Position numbers and translations under genes: made by a program. A stretch of 64,000 nucleotides of DNA. It comes from Fasciola hepatica. Taxonomy: Eukaryota; Platyhelminthes; Trematoda; Plagiorchiida; Fasciolidae. The notes beneath the pieces are model-generated. The model did not search any database. It was not told the DNA's origin and saw only the letters and a list, made by a program, of their open reading frames with translations. Positions 11,710 through 23,204 of this stretch are shown in pieces; position 1 is the first letter of the stretch, and each line of letters starts with the position of its first letter. The stretch lies in contig CANUEZ040000196.1 of assembly GCA_948099385.1 (NCBI GenBank), positions 4,571,001 through 4,635,000 of the forward strand. Direction: 5' to 3'.

Positions 11710-12625
11710 AATTTGGGGATTGTGCTATATCATGTAGTGTATATGTTGAACAAAGCGTTGAGACCCATATCGGATAGCCTTGTGGTTTGGGTGTTCGACT
11801 GACATTCGTTCACCCCAACCCTTGTTCGTGTCTCCGAGTGGGCTCTGTCCATGTGCAATGCTCATGATCCCCTTAGCGGATCAAACAGCTGTACAGTGCT
11901 TCCATAATTTTCAATGGTCAGTTCAGTGTTCAAGCTGCATGGAGAATCATATTATACAAATCTACTCTGCTACTGCTCTATTGCATTGTATGAGCAATCT
12001 GTGTGGATTGTTCATAAGGGAATGCCTTGGTTTTAATTAGGCCCATAAATAGAGAAGTGATGGAACATAGGATTGGATCGGTGTGCGAGAATTTGGTTGT
12101 TACCGTTCAAAGCGGAAGCGAAAGCCGAAGCCAATTTGGGGATTGTGCTATATCATGTAGTGTATATGTTGAACAAAGCGTTGAGAACCATATCGGATAG
12201 CCTTGTGGTTTGGGTGTTCGACTGACATTCGTTCACCCCAACCCTTGTTCGTGTCTCCGAGTGGGCTCTGTCCATGTGCAATGCTCATGATTCCCTTAGC
12301 GGATCAAACAGCTGTACAGTGCTTCCATAATTTTCAATGGTCAGTTCAGTGTTCAAGCTGCATGGAGAATCATATTATACAAATCTACTCTGCTACTGCT
12401 CTATTGCATTGTATGAGCAATCTGTGTGGATTGTTCATAAGGGAATGCCTTGCTTTTTCTTGGGCCCATAAATAGAGAAGTGATGGAACATAGGATTGGA
12501 TCGGTGTGCGAGAATTTGGTTGTTACCGTTCAAAGCGAAAGCGAAAGCCGAAGCCAATTTGGGGATTGTGCTATATCATGTAGTGTATATGTTGAACAAA
12601 GCGTTCAGACCCATATCGGATAGCC

Positions 12626-13050
12626 TTGTGGTTTGGGTGTTCGACTGACATTCGTTCACCCCAACCCTTGTTCGTGTCTCCGAGTGGGTTCTGTCCATGT
12701 GCAATGCTCATGATTCCCTTAGCGGACCAAACAGCTGTACTGTGCCTCCATAATTTTCAATGGTCAGTTCAGTTTTCAAGCTGCATGGAGAATCATATTA
12801 TACAAATCTACTCTGCTACTGCTCTATTGCATTGTATGAGCAATCTGTGTGGGGATTGTTCATAAGGAAATGCCTTGGTTTTAATTAGGCCCATAAATAG
12901 AGAAGTGATGGAACATAGGATTGGATCGGTGTGCGAGAATTTGGTTGTTACCGTTCAAAGCGAAAGCGAAAGCCGAAGCCAATTTGGGGATTGTGCTATA
13001 TCATGTAGTGTATATGTTGAACAAAGCGTTCAGACCCATATCGGATAGCC
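12626..13050 (+). repeat. Monomer of 425 bp, +2 insertion in small frame
   Basis: TGTGGGGATTG replaces TGTGGATTG near 12848, and AAGGAAATG follows in place of AAGGGAATG. Both are shared with the monomer at 15165. The frame then ends early (79 codons from the TTG). It also has GGACCAAACAG, TACTGTGCCTCC and GTTTTCAAGC. Confidence 0.95.
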
Positions 13051-13896
13051 TTGTGATTTGGGTGTTCGACTGACATTCGTTCACCCCAACCCTTGTTCGT
13101 GTCTCCGAGTGGGCTCTGTCCATGTGCAATGCTCATGATTCCCTTAGCGGATCAAACAGCTGTACAGTGCTTCCATAATTTTCAATGGTCAGTTCAGTGT
13201 TCAAGCTGCATGGAGAATCATATTATACAAATCTACTCTGCTACTGCTCTATTGCATTGTATGAGCAATCTGTGTGGATTGTTCATAAGGGAATGCCTTG
13301 GTTTTACTTAGGACCATAAATAGAGAAGTGATGGAACATAGGATTGGATCGGTGTGCGAGAATTTGGTTGTTACCGTTCAAAGCGAAAGCGAAAGCCGAA
13401 GCCAATTTGGGGATTGTGCTATATCATGTATTGTATATGTTGAACAAAGCGTTGAGACCCATATGGGATAGCCTTGTGGTTTGGGTGTTCGACTGACATT
13501 CGTTCACCCCAACCCTTGTTCGTGTCTCCGAGTGGGCTCTGTCCATGTGCAATGCTCATGATTCCCTTAGCGGATCAAACAGCTGTACAGTGCTTCCATA
13601 ATTTTCAATGGTCAGTTCAGTGTTCAAGCTGCATGGAGAATCATATTATACAAATCTACTCTGCTACTGCTCTATTGCATTGTATGAGCAATCTGTGTGG
13701 ATTGTTCATAAGGAAATGCCTTGGTTTTACTTAGGCCCATAAATAGAGAAGTGATGGAACATAGGATTGGATTGGTGTGCGAGAATTTGGTTGTTACCGT
13801 TCAAAGCGAAAGCGAAAGCCGAAGGCGATTTGGGGATTGTGCTATATCATGTAGTGTATATGTTGAACAAAGCGTTCAGACCCATATCGGATAGCC
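13051..13896 (+). repeat. Two exact 423-bp monomers
   Basis: Starts are 13051 and 13474. The first begins TTGTGATTTGGG, which puts a stop right after the TTG, so only the ATG frame is open. The second has AAGGAAATG (also in the monomers at 12626 and 15165) and the linked GGCGA haplotype. Confidence 0.96.
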
Positions 13897-14318
13897 TTGT
13901 GATTTGGGTGTTCGACTGACATTCGTTCACCCCAACCCTTGTTCGTGTCTCCGAGTGGGCTCTGTCCATGTGCAATGCTCATGATTCCCTTAGCGGATCA
14001 AACAGCTGTACAGTGCTTCCATAATTTTCAATGGTCAGTTCAGTGTTCAAGCTGCATGGAGAATCATATTATACAAATCTACTCTGCTACTGCTCTATTG
14101 CATTGTATGAGCAATCTGTGTGGATTGTTCATAAGGGAATGCCTTGGTTTTACTTAGGCCCATAAATAGAGAAGTGATGGAACATAGGATTGGATCGGTG
14201 TGCGAGAATTTGGTGGTTACTGTTAAAGCGAAAGCGAAAGCCGAAGCCAATTTGGGGATTGTGCTATATCATGTAGTGTATATGATGATCAAAGCTTTGA
14301 GACCCATATCGGATAGCC
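13897..14318 (+). repeat. Monomer of 422 bp
   Basis: One base is lost before the micro-repeat (TGGTTACTGTTAAAGCG), near 14225. It also has ATATGATGATCAAAGCTTTG in the tail. The small frame is intact. Confidence 0.95.
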
Positions 14319-15164
14319 TTGTGGTTTGGGTGTTCGACTGACATTCGTTCATCCCAACCCTTGTTCGTGTCTCCGAGTGGGCTCTGTCCATGTGCAATGC
14401 TCATGATTCCCTTAGCGGATCAAACAGCTGTACAGTGCTTCCATAATTTTCAATGGTCAGTTCAGTGTTCAAGCTGCATGGAGAATCATATTATACAAAT
14501 CTACTCTGCTACTGCTCTATTGCATTGTATGAGCAATCTGTGTGGATTGTTCATAAGGGAATGCCTTGGTTTTACTTAGGCCCATAAATAGAGAAGTGAT
14601 GGAACATAGGATTGGATCGGTGTGCGAGAATTTGGTTGTTACCATTCAAAGCGAAAGCGAAAGCCGAAGCCAATTTGGGGATTGTGCTATATCATGCATT
14701 GTATATGTTGATCAAAGCTTTGAGACCCATATGGGATAGCCTTGTGGTTTGGGTGTTCGACTGACATTCGTTCACCCCAACCCTTGTTCGTGTCTCCGAG
14801 TGGGCTCTGTCCATGTGCAATGCTCATGATTCCCTTAGCGGATCAAACAGCTGTACAGTGCTTCCATAATTTTCAATGGTCAGTTCAGTGTTCAAGCTGC
14901 ATGGAGAATCATATTATACAAATCTACTCTGCTACTGCTCTATTGCATTGTACGAGCAATCTGTGTGGATTGTTCATAAGGGAATGCCTTGGTTTTACTT
15001 AGGCCCATAAATAGAGAAGTGATGGAACATAGGATTGGATCGGTGTGCGAGAATTTGGTTGTTACCATTCAAAGCGAAAGCGAAAGCCGAAGCCAATTTG
15101 GGGATTGTGCTATATCATGTAGTGTATATGTTGAACAAAGCGTTGAGACCCATATCGGATAGCC
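14319..15164 (+). repeat. Two exact 423-bp monomers
   Basis: Starts are 14319 and 14742. The first has TTCATCCCAACC for TTCACCCCAACC and CATGCATTG in the tail. The second has TTGTACGAGC for TTGTATGAGC, changing Met to Thr in the small frame. Confidence 0.96.
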
Positions 15165-15589
15165 TTGTGGTTTGGGTGTTCGACTGACATTCGTTCACCC
15201 CAACCCTTGTTCGTGTCTCCGAGTGGGCTCTGTCCATGTGCAATGCTCATGATTCCCTTAGCGGATCAAACAGCTGTACAGTGCTACCATAATTTTCAAT
15301 GGTCAGTTCAGTGTTCAAGCTGCATGAAGAATCATATTATACAAACCCACTCTGCTACTGCTTTATTGCATTGTATGAGCAATCTGTGTGGGGATTGTTC
15401 ATAAGGAAATGCCTTGGTTTTACTTAGGCCCATAAATAGAGAAGTGATGGAACATAGGATTGGATCGGTGTGCGAGAATTTGGTTGTTACCGTTCAAAGC
15501 GAAAGCGAAAGCCGAAGGCGATTTGGGGATTGTGCTATATCATGTAGTGTATATGTTGAACAAAGCGTTCAGACCCATATGGGATAGCC
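15165..15589 (+). repeat. Monomer of 425 bp, same +2 insertion as 12626
   Basis: It shares TGTGGGGATTG and AAGGAAATG with the monomer at 12626, six monomers upstream. Private changes include GTGCTACCATAA, GCATGAAGAATC, AAACCCACTC and GCTTTATTG. The small frame is shifted near its end. Confidence 0.95.
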
Positions 15590-18500
15590 TTGTGGTTTGG
15601 GTGTTCGACTGACATTCGTTCACCCCAACTCTTGTTCGTGTCTCCGAGTGGGCTCTGTCCATGTGCAATGCTCATGATTCCCTTAGCGGATCAAACAGCT
15701 GTACAGTGCTTCCATAATTTTCAATGGTCAGTTCAGTGTTCAAGCTGCATGGAGAATCATATTATACAAATCTACTCTGCTACTGCTCTATTGCATTGTA
15801 TGAGCAATCTGTGTGGATTGTTCATAAGGGAATGCCTTGGTTTTACTTAGGCCCATAAATAGAGAGGTGATGGAACATAGGATTGGATCGGTGTGCGAGA
15901 ATTTGGTTGTTACCGTTCAAAGCGAAAGCGAAAGCCGAAGCCAATTTGGGGATTGTGCTATATCATGTAGTGTATATGTTGAACAAAGCGTTCAGACCCA
16001 TATCGGATAGCCTTGTGGTTTGGGTGTTCGACTGACATTCGTTCACCCCAACCCTTGTTCGTGTCTCCGAGTGGGCTCTGTCCATGTGCAATGCTCATGA
16101 TTCCCTTAGCGGATCAAACAGCTGTACAGTGCTTCCATAATTTTCAATGGTCAGTTCAGTGTTCAAGCTGCATGGAGAATCATATTATACAAATCTACTC
16201 TGCTACTGCTCTATTGCATTGTATGAGCAATCTGTGTGGATTGTTCATAAGGGAATGCCTTGGTTTTACTTAGGCCCATAAATAGAGAAGTGATGGAACA
16301 TAGGATTGGATCGGTGTGCGAGAATTTGGTTGTTACCATTCAAAGCGAAAGCGAAAGCCGAAGCCAATTTGGGGATTGTGCTATATCATGTATTGTATAT
16401 GTTGAACAAAGCGTTGAGACCCATATGGGATAGCCTTGTGATTTGGGTGTTCGACTGACTTTCGTTCACCCCAACCCTTGTTCGTGTCTCCGAGTGGGCT
16501 CTGTCCATGTGCAATGCTCATGATTCCCTTAGCGGATCAAACAGCTGTACAGTGCTTCCATAATTTTCAGTGGTCAGTTCAGTGTTCAAGCTGCATGGAG
16601 AATCATATTATACAAATCTACTCTGCTACTGCTCTATTGCATTGTATGAGCAATCTGTGTGGATTGTTCATAAGGGAATGCCTTGGTTTTACTTAGGCCC
16701 ATAAATAGAGAGGTGATGGAACATAGGATTGGATCGGTGTGCGAGAATTTGGTTGTTACCATTCAAAGCCAAAGCGAAAGCCGAAGCCAATTTGGGGATT
16801 GTGCTATATCATGTATTGTATATGTTGAACAAAGCGTTGAGACCCATATCGGATAGCCTTGTGGTTTGGGTGTTCGACTGACATTCGTTCACCCCAACCC
16901 TTGTTCGTGTCTCCGAGTGGGCTCTGTCCATGTGCAATGCTCATGATTCCCTTAGCGGATCAAACAGCTGTACAGTGCTTCCATAATTTTCAATGGTCAG
17001 TTCAGTGTTCAAGCTGCATGAAGAATCATATTATACAAATCTACTCTGCTACTGCTCTATTGCATCGTATGAGCAATCTGTGTGGATTGTTCATAAGGGA
17101 ATGCCTTGGTTTTACTTAGGCCCATAAATAGAGAAGTGATGGAACATAGGATTGGATCGGTGTGCGAGAATTTGGTTGTTACCATTCAAAGCGAAAGCGA
17201 AAGCCGAAGCCAATTTGGGGATTGTGCTATATCATGTAGTGTATATGTTGAACAAAGCGTTGAGACCCATATCCGATAGCCTTGTGGTTTGGGTGTTCGA
17301 CTGACATTCGTTCACCCCAACTCTTGTTCGTGTCTCCGAGTGGGCTCTGTCCATGTGCAATGCTCATGATTCCCTTAGCGGATCAAACAGCTGTACAGTG
17401 CTTCCATAATTTTCAATGGTCAGTTCAGTGTTCAAGCTGCATGGAGAATCATATTATACAAATCTACTCTGCTACTGCTCTATTGCATTGTATGAGCAAT
17501 CTGTGTGGATTGGTCATAAGGGAATGCCTTGGTTTTACTTAGGCCCATAAATAGAGAAGTGATGGAACATAGGATTGGATCGGTGTGCGAGAATTTGGTT
17601 GTTACCATTCAAAGCGAAAGCGAAAGCCGAAGCCAATTTGGGGATTGTGCTATATCATGTATTGTATATGTTGAACAAAGCGTTGAGACCCATATCGGAT
17701 AGCCTTGTGGTTTGGGTGTTCGACTGACATTCGTTCACCCCAACCCTTGTTCGTGTCTCCGAATGGGTTCTATCCATGTGCAAAGCACATGATTCCCTTA
17801 GCGGATCAAACAGCTGTAGAGTGCTTCCATAATTTGCAATGGTCAGTTCAGTTTTCAAGCTGCATGGAGAATCATATTATACAAATCTACTCTGCTACTG
17901 CTCTATTGCATTGTATGAGCAATCTGTGTGGATTGTTCATAAGGGAATGCCTTGGTTTTACTGAGGCCCATAAATAGAGAAGTGATGGAACATAGGATTG
18001 GATCGGTGTGCGAGAATTTGGTTGTTACCATACAAAGCGAAAGCGAAAGCCGAAGCCAATTTGGGGATTATGCTATATCATGTAGTGTATATGTTGAACA
18101 AAGCGTTGAGACACATATCGGATAGCCTTGTGGTTTGGGTGTTCGACTGACATTCGTTCACCCCAACCCTTGTTCGTGTCTCCAAATGGGTTCTATACAT
18201 GTGCAATGCTCATGATTCCCTTAGCGGATCAAACAGCTGTACAGTGCTTCCATAATTTTCAATGGTCAGTTCAGTGTTCAAGCTGCATGGAGAATCATAT
18301 TATACAAATCTACTCTGCAACTGCTCTATTGCATTGTATGAGCAATCTGTGTGGATTGTTCATAATGGAATGCCTTGGTTTTACTTAGGCCCATAAATAG
18401 AGAAGTGATGGAACATAGGATTGGATCGGTGTGCGAGAATTTGGTTGTTACCGTTCAAAGCGAAAGCGAAAGCCGAAGCCAATTTGGGGATTGTGCTATA

Positions 18501-20242
18501 TCATGCATTGTATATGTTGAACAAAGCGTTGAGACCCATATGGGATAGCCTCTTGGTTTGGGTGTTCGACTGACATTCGTTCACCCCAACCCTTGTTCGT
18601 GTCTCCGAGTGGGCTCTGTCCATGTGCAATGCTCATGATTCCCTTAGCGGATCAAACAGCTGTACAGTGCTTCCATAATGTTCAATGGTCAGTTCAGTGT
18701 TCAAGCTGCATGGAGAATCATATTATACAAATCTGCTCCGCTACTGCTCTATTGCATTGTATGAGCAATCTGTGTGGATTGTTCATAAGGGAATGCCTTG
18801 GTTTTACTTAGGCCCATAAATAGAGAGGTGATGGAACATAGGATTGGATCGGTGTGCGAGAATTTGGTTGTTACCGTTCAAAGCGAAAGCGAAAGCCGAA
18901 GCCAATTTGGGGATTGTGCTATATCATGTAGTGTATATGTTGAACAAAGCGTTGAGACCCATATCTGATAGCCTTGTGGTTTGGGTGTTCGACTGACATT
19001 CGTTCACCCCAACCCTTGTTCGTGTCTCCGAGTGGGCTCTGTCCATGTGCAATGCTCATGATTCCCTTAGCGGATCAAACAGCTGTACAGTGCTTCCATA
19101 ATTTTCAATGGTCAGTTCAGTGTTCAAGCTGCATGGAGAATCATATTATACAAATCTACTCTGCTACTGCTCTATTGCATCGTATGAGCAATCTGTGTGG
19201 ATTGTTCATAAGGGAATGCCTTGGTTTTACTTAGGCCCATAAATAGAGAAGTGATGGAACATAGGATTGGATCGGTGTGCGAGAATTTGGTTGTTACCAT
19301 TCAAAGCGAAAGCGAAAGCCGAAGCCAATTTGGGGATTGTGCTATATCATGTAGTGTATATGTTGAACAAAGCGTTGAGACCCATATGGGATAGCCTTGT
19401 GGTTTGGGTGTTCGACTGACATTCGTTCACCCCAACCCTTGTTCGTGTCTCCAAATGGGTTCTATACATGTGCAATGCTCATGATTCCCTTAGCGGATCA
19501 AACAGCTGTACAGTGCTTCCATAATTTTCAATGGTCAGTTCAGTGTTCAAGCTGCATGGAGAATCATATTATACAAATCTACTCTGCTACTGCTCTATTG
19601 CATTGTATGAGCAATCTGTGTGGATTGTTCATAAGGGAATGCCTTGGTTTTACTTAGGCCCATAAATAGAGAGGTGATGGAACATAGGATTGGATCGGTG
19701 TGCGAGAATTTGGTTGTTACCGTTCAAAGCGAAAGCGAAAGCCGAAGCCAATTTGGGGATTGTGCTATATCATGTAGTGTATATGTTGAACAAAGCGTTG
19801 AGACCCATATCGGATAGCCTTGTGGTTTGGGTGTTCGACTGACATTCGTTCACCCCAACCCTTGTTCGTGTCTCCGAGTGGGCTCTGTCCATGTGCAATG
19901 CTCATGATTCCCTTAGCGGATCAAACAGCTGTACAGTGCTTCCATAATTTTCAATGGTCAGTTCAGTGTTCAAGCTGCATGGAGAATCATATTATACAAA
20001 TCTACTCTGCTACTGCTCTATTGCATCGTATGAGCAATCTGTGTGGATTGTTCATAAGGGAATGCCTTGGTTTTACTTAGGCCCATAAATAGAGAAGTGA
20101 TGGAACATAGGATTGGATCGGTGTGCGAGAATTTGGTTGTTACCATTCAAAGCCAAAGCGAAAGCCGAAGCCAATTTGGGGATTGTGCTATATCATGTAT
20201 TGTATATGTTGAACAAAGCGTTGAGACCCATATCGGATAGCC
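15590..20242 (+). repeat. Eleven exact 423-bp monomers
   Basis: Starts run from 15590 to 19820 every 423 bp. Variants cluster here: CCAACTCTTG at 15590 and 17282, and TCTCC(G/A)AATGGGTTCTAT-type heads at 17705, 18128 and 19397. The 17705 monomer also has GTAGAGTGC and ACTGAGGCCC, losing its usual stop. The 18128 and 19397 monomers, three units apart, share AAATGGGTTCTATACATG, although their flanking monomers differ, which suggests local conversion. Confidence 0.97.
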
Positions 20243-20666
20243 TTGTGATTTGGGTTATCGACTGACATTCGTTCACCCCCAACTCTTGTTCGTGTCTCCG
20301 AGTGGGCTCTGTCCATGTGCAATGCTCATGATTCCCTTAGCGGATCAAACAGCTGTACAGTGCTTCCATAATTTTCAATGGTCAGTTCAGTGTTCAAGCT
20401 GCATGGAGAATCATATTATACAAATCTACTCTGCTACTGCTCTATTGCATTGTATGAGCAATCTGTGTGGATTGTTCATAAGGGAATGCCTTGGTTTTAC
20501 TTAGGCCCATGAATAGGGAAGTGATGGAACATAGGATTGGATCGGTGTGCGAGAATTTGGTTGTTACCATTCAAAGCGAAAGCGAAAGCCGAAGCCAATT
20601 TGCGGATTGTGCTATATCATGTATTGTATATGTTGAACAAAGCGTTGAGACCCATATGGGATAGCC
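20243..20666 (+). repeat. Monomer of 424 bp
   Basis: One C is gained in CACCCCCAACTC near 20274, upstream of the small frame. The head reads GGGTTATCGACTG, a form seen again from 27.8 kb onward. It also has CCCATGAATAGGG and TTTGCGGATT. Confidence 0.95.
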
Positions 20667-22781
20667 TTGTGGTTTGGGTGTTCGACTGACATTCGTTCAC
20701 CCCAACCCTTGTTCGTGTCTCCGAGTGGGCTCTGTCCATGTGCAATGCTCATGATTCCCTTAGCGGATCAAACAGCTGTACAGTGCTTCCATAATTTTCA
20801 ATGGTCAGTTCAGTGGTCAAGCTGCATGGAGAATCATATTATACAAATCTACTCTGCTACTGCTCTATTGCATTGTATGAGCAATCTGTGTGGATTGTTC
20901 ATAAGGGAATGCCTTTGTTTTACTTAGGCCCATAAATAGAGAAGTGATGGAACATAGGATTGGATCGGTGTGCGAGAATTTGGTTGTTACCGTTCAAAGC
21001 GAAAGCGAAAGCCGAAGCCAATTTGGGGATTGTGCTATATCATGTATTGTATATGTTGAACAAAGCGTTGAGACCCATATCGGATAGCCTTGTGGTTTGG
21101 GTGTTCGACTGACATTCGTTCACCCCAACCCTTGTTCGTGTCTCCGAGTGGGCTCTGTCCATGTGCAATGCTCATGATTCCCTTAGCGGATCAAACAGCT
21201 GTACAGTGCTTCCATAATTTTCAATGGTCAGTTCAGTTTTCAAGCTGCATGGAGAATCATATTATACAAATCTTCTCTGCTACTGCTCTATTGCATTGTA
21301 TGAGCAATCTGTGTGGATTGTTCATAAGGGAATGCCTTGGTTTTAATTAGGCCCATTAATAGAGAAGTGATGGAACATATGATTGGATTGGTGTGCGAGA
21401 ATTTGGTTGTTACCATTCAAAGCGAAAGCGAAAGCCGAAGCCAATTTGGGGATTGTGCTATATCATGTAGTGTATATGTTGAACAAAGCGTTGAGACCCA
21501 TATCGGATAGCCTTGTGGTTTGGGTGTTCGACTGACATTCGTTCACCCCAACCCTTGTTCGTGTCTCCGAGTGGGCTCTGTCCATGTGCAATGCTCATGA
21601 TTCCCTTAGCGGATCAAACAGCTGTACAGTGCTTCCATAATTTTCAATGGTCAGTTCAGTTTTCAAGCTGCATGGAGAATCATATTATACAAATCTTCTC
21701 TGCTACTGCTCTATTGCATTGTATGAGCAATCTGTGTGGATTGTTCATAAGGGAATGCCTTGGTTTTACTTAGGCCCATAAATAGAGAAGTGATGGAACA
21801 TATGATTGGATTGGTGTGCGAGAATTTGGTTGTTACCGTTCAAAGCGAAAGCGAAAGCCGAAGCGAATTTGGGGATTGTGCTATATCATGTAGTGTATAT
21901 GTTGAACAAAGCGTTCAGACCCATATCGGATAGCCTTGTGGTTTGGGTGTTCGACTGACATTCGTTCACCCCAACCCTTGTTCGTGTCTCCGAGTGGGTT
22001 CTGTCTATGTGCAATGCTCATGATTCCCTTAGCGGATCAAACAGCTGTACAGTGCTTCCATAATTTTCAATGGTCAGTTCAGTGTTCAAGCTGCATGGAG
22101 AATCATATTATACAAATCTACTCTGCTACTGCTCTATTGCATTGTATGAGCAGTCTGTGTGGATTGTTCATAAGGGAATGCCTTGGTTTTACTTAGGCCC
22201 ATAAATAGAGAAGTGATGGAACATAGGATTGGATCGGTGTGCGAGAATTTGGTTGTTACCGTTCAAAGCGAAAGCGAAAGCCGAAGCCAATTTGGGGATT
22301 GTGCTATATCATGTAGTGTATATGTTGAACAAAGCGTTGAGACCCATATCGGATAGCCTTGTGGTTTGGGTGTTCGACTGACATTCGTTCACCCCAACCC
22401 TTGTTCGTGTCTCCGAGTGGGCTCTGTCCATGTGCAATGCTCATGATTCCCTTAGCGGATCAAACAGCTGTACAGTGCTTCCATAATTTTCAATGGTCAG
22501 TTCAGTGTTCAAGCTGCATGGAGAATAATATTATACAAATCTACTCTGCTACTGCTCTATTGCATTGTATGAGCAATCTGTGTGGATTGTTCATAAGGGA
22601 ATGCCTTGGTTTTACTTAGGCCCATAAATAGAGAAGTGATGGAACATAGGATTGGATCGGTGTGCGAGAATTTGGTTGTTACCGTTCAAAGCGAAAGCGA
22701 AAGCCGAAGCCAATTTGGGGATTGTGCTATATCATGTAGTGTATATGTTTAACAAGACGTTGAGAGACATATCGGATAGCC
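20667..22781 (+). repeat. Five exact 423-bp monomers, including a single-unit duplication
   Basis: Starts are 20667, 21090, 21513, 21936 and 22359. This opens the longest run without a length change: 43 consecutive monomers of exactly 423 bp, from 20667 to 38855. The monomers at 21090 and 21513 share GTTTTCAAGC, AAATCTTCTC and ACATATGATTGGATTGG, so one is probably a recent copy of the other. The 21936 monomer has GGTTCTGTCTATG, common again at 30-36 kb. Confidence 0.97.
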
Positions 22782-23204
22782 TTGTGGTTTGGGTGTTCGA
22801 CTGACATTCGTTCACCCCAACCCTTGTTCGTGTCTCCGAGTGGGCTCTGTCCATGTGCAATGCTTATGATTCCCTTAGCGGATCAAACAGCTGTACAGTG
22901 CTTCCATAATTTCTAATTGTCAGTTCAGTGGTCAAGCTGCATGGAGAATCATATTATACAAATCTACTCTGCTACTGCTCTATTGCATTGTATGAGCAAT
23001 CTGAGTGGATTGTTCATAAGGGAATGCATTGGTTTTACATAGGCCCATAAATAGAGAAGTGATGGAACATAGGATTGGATCGGTGTGCGAGAATTTGGTT
23101 GTTACCATTCAAAGCGAAAGCGAAAGCCGAAGCCAATTTGGGGATTGTGCTATATCATGTAGTGTATATGTTGAACAAAGCGTTGAGACCCATATCTGAT
23201 AGCC
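22782..23204 (+). repeat. Divergent monomer with stop in small frame
   Basis: It has many private changes: AATTTCTAATTGTC, GTGGTCAAGC, CAATCTGAGTGG, GAATGCATTGG and TTTTACATAGG. The tail before it is also unusual (GTTTAACAAGACGTTGAGAGAC). TAA in AATTTCTAA truncates the 60-codon frame near codon 18. Most of these changes recur in the monomer at 39278, 16.5 kb away. Confidence 0.95.

Larger units (their letters stand above)
11357..11779 (+). repeat. Reference monomer (unit definition)
   Basis: This 423-bp monomer matches the majority base at nearly every position I compared; one exception is TGCAAGAA for TGCGAGAA near 11662. Hand count gives 185 G or C of 423, about 44%. Landmarks by unit position: head with three TTCG motifs (16-55), ATG 79, palindrome 110-117, TAG 259-261, GGCCCATAAATAG 261-273, GAAAGC micro-repeat 329-353. 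About a dozen CpGs remain. Several are dimorphic CG/CA or CG/TG between monomers (ACCGTT/ACCATT, GGATCGG/GGATTGG, CATCGT/CATTGT), which fits decay of methylated CpG, though that is inference. Confidence 0.97.
10934..12625 (+). repeat. Four near-consensus 423-bp monomers
   Basis: Starts are 10934, 11357, 11780 and 12203. This is one of the cleanest stretches, and I used 11357-11779 as the reference unit. The monomer at 12203 ends its frame with CTTTTTCTTGGGCCCAT, so TAG becomes TGG and the frame continues four codons to a TAG at 12473-12475. Confidence 0.97.

Noticed and set aside
11357..11779. Monomer built from three 141-bp sub-repeats (423 = 3 x 141)
   Set aside because: Comparing the three thirds by eye showed no shared order of motifs beyond short words.
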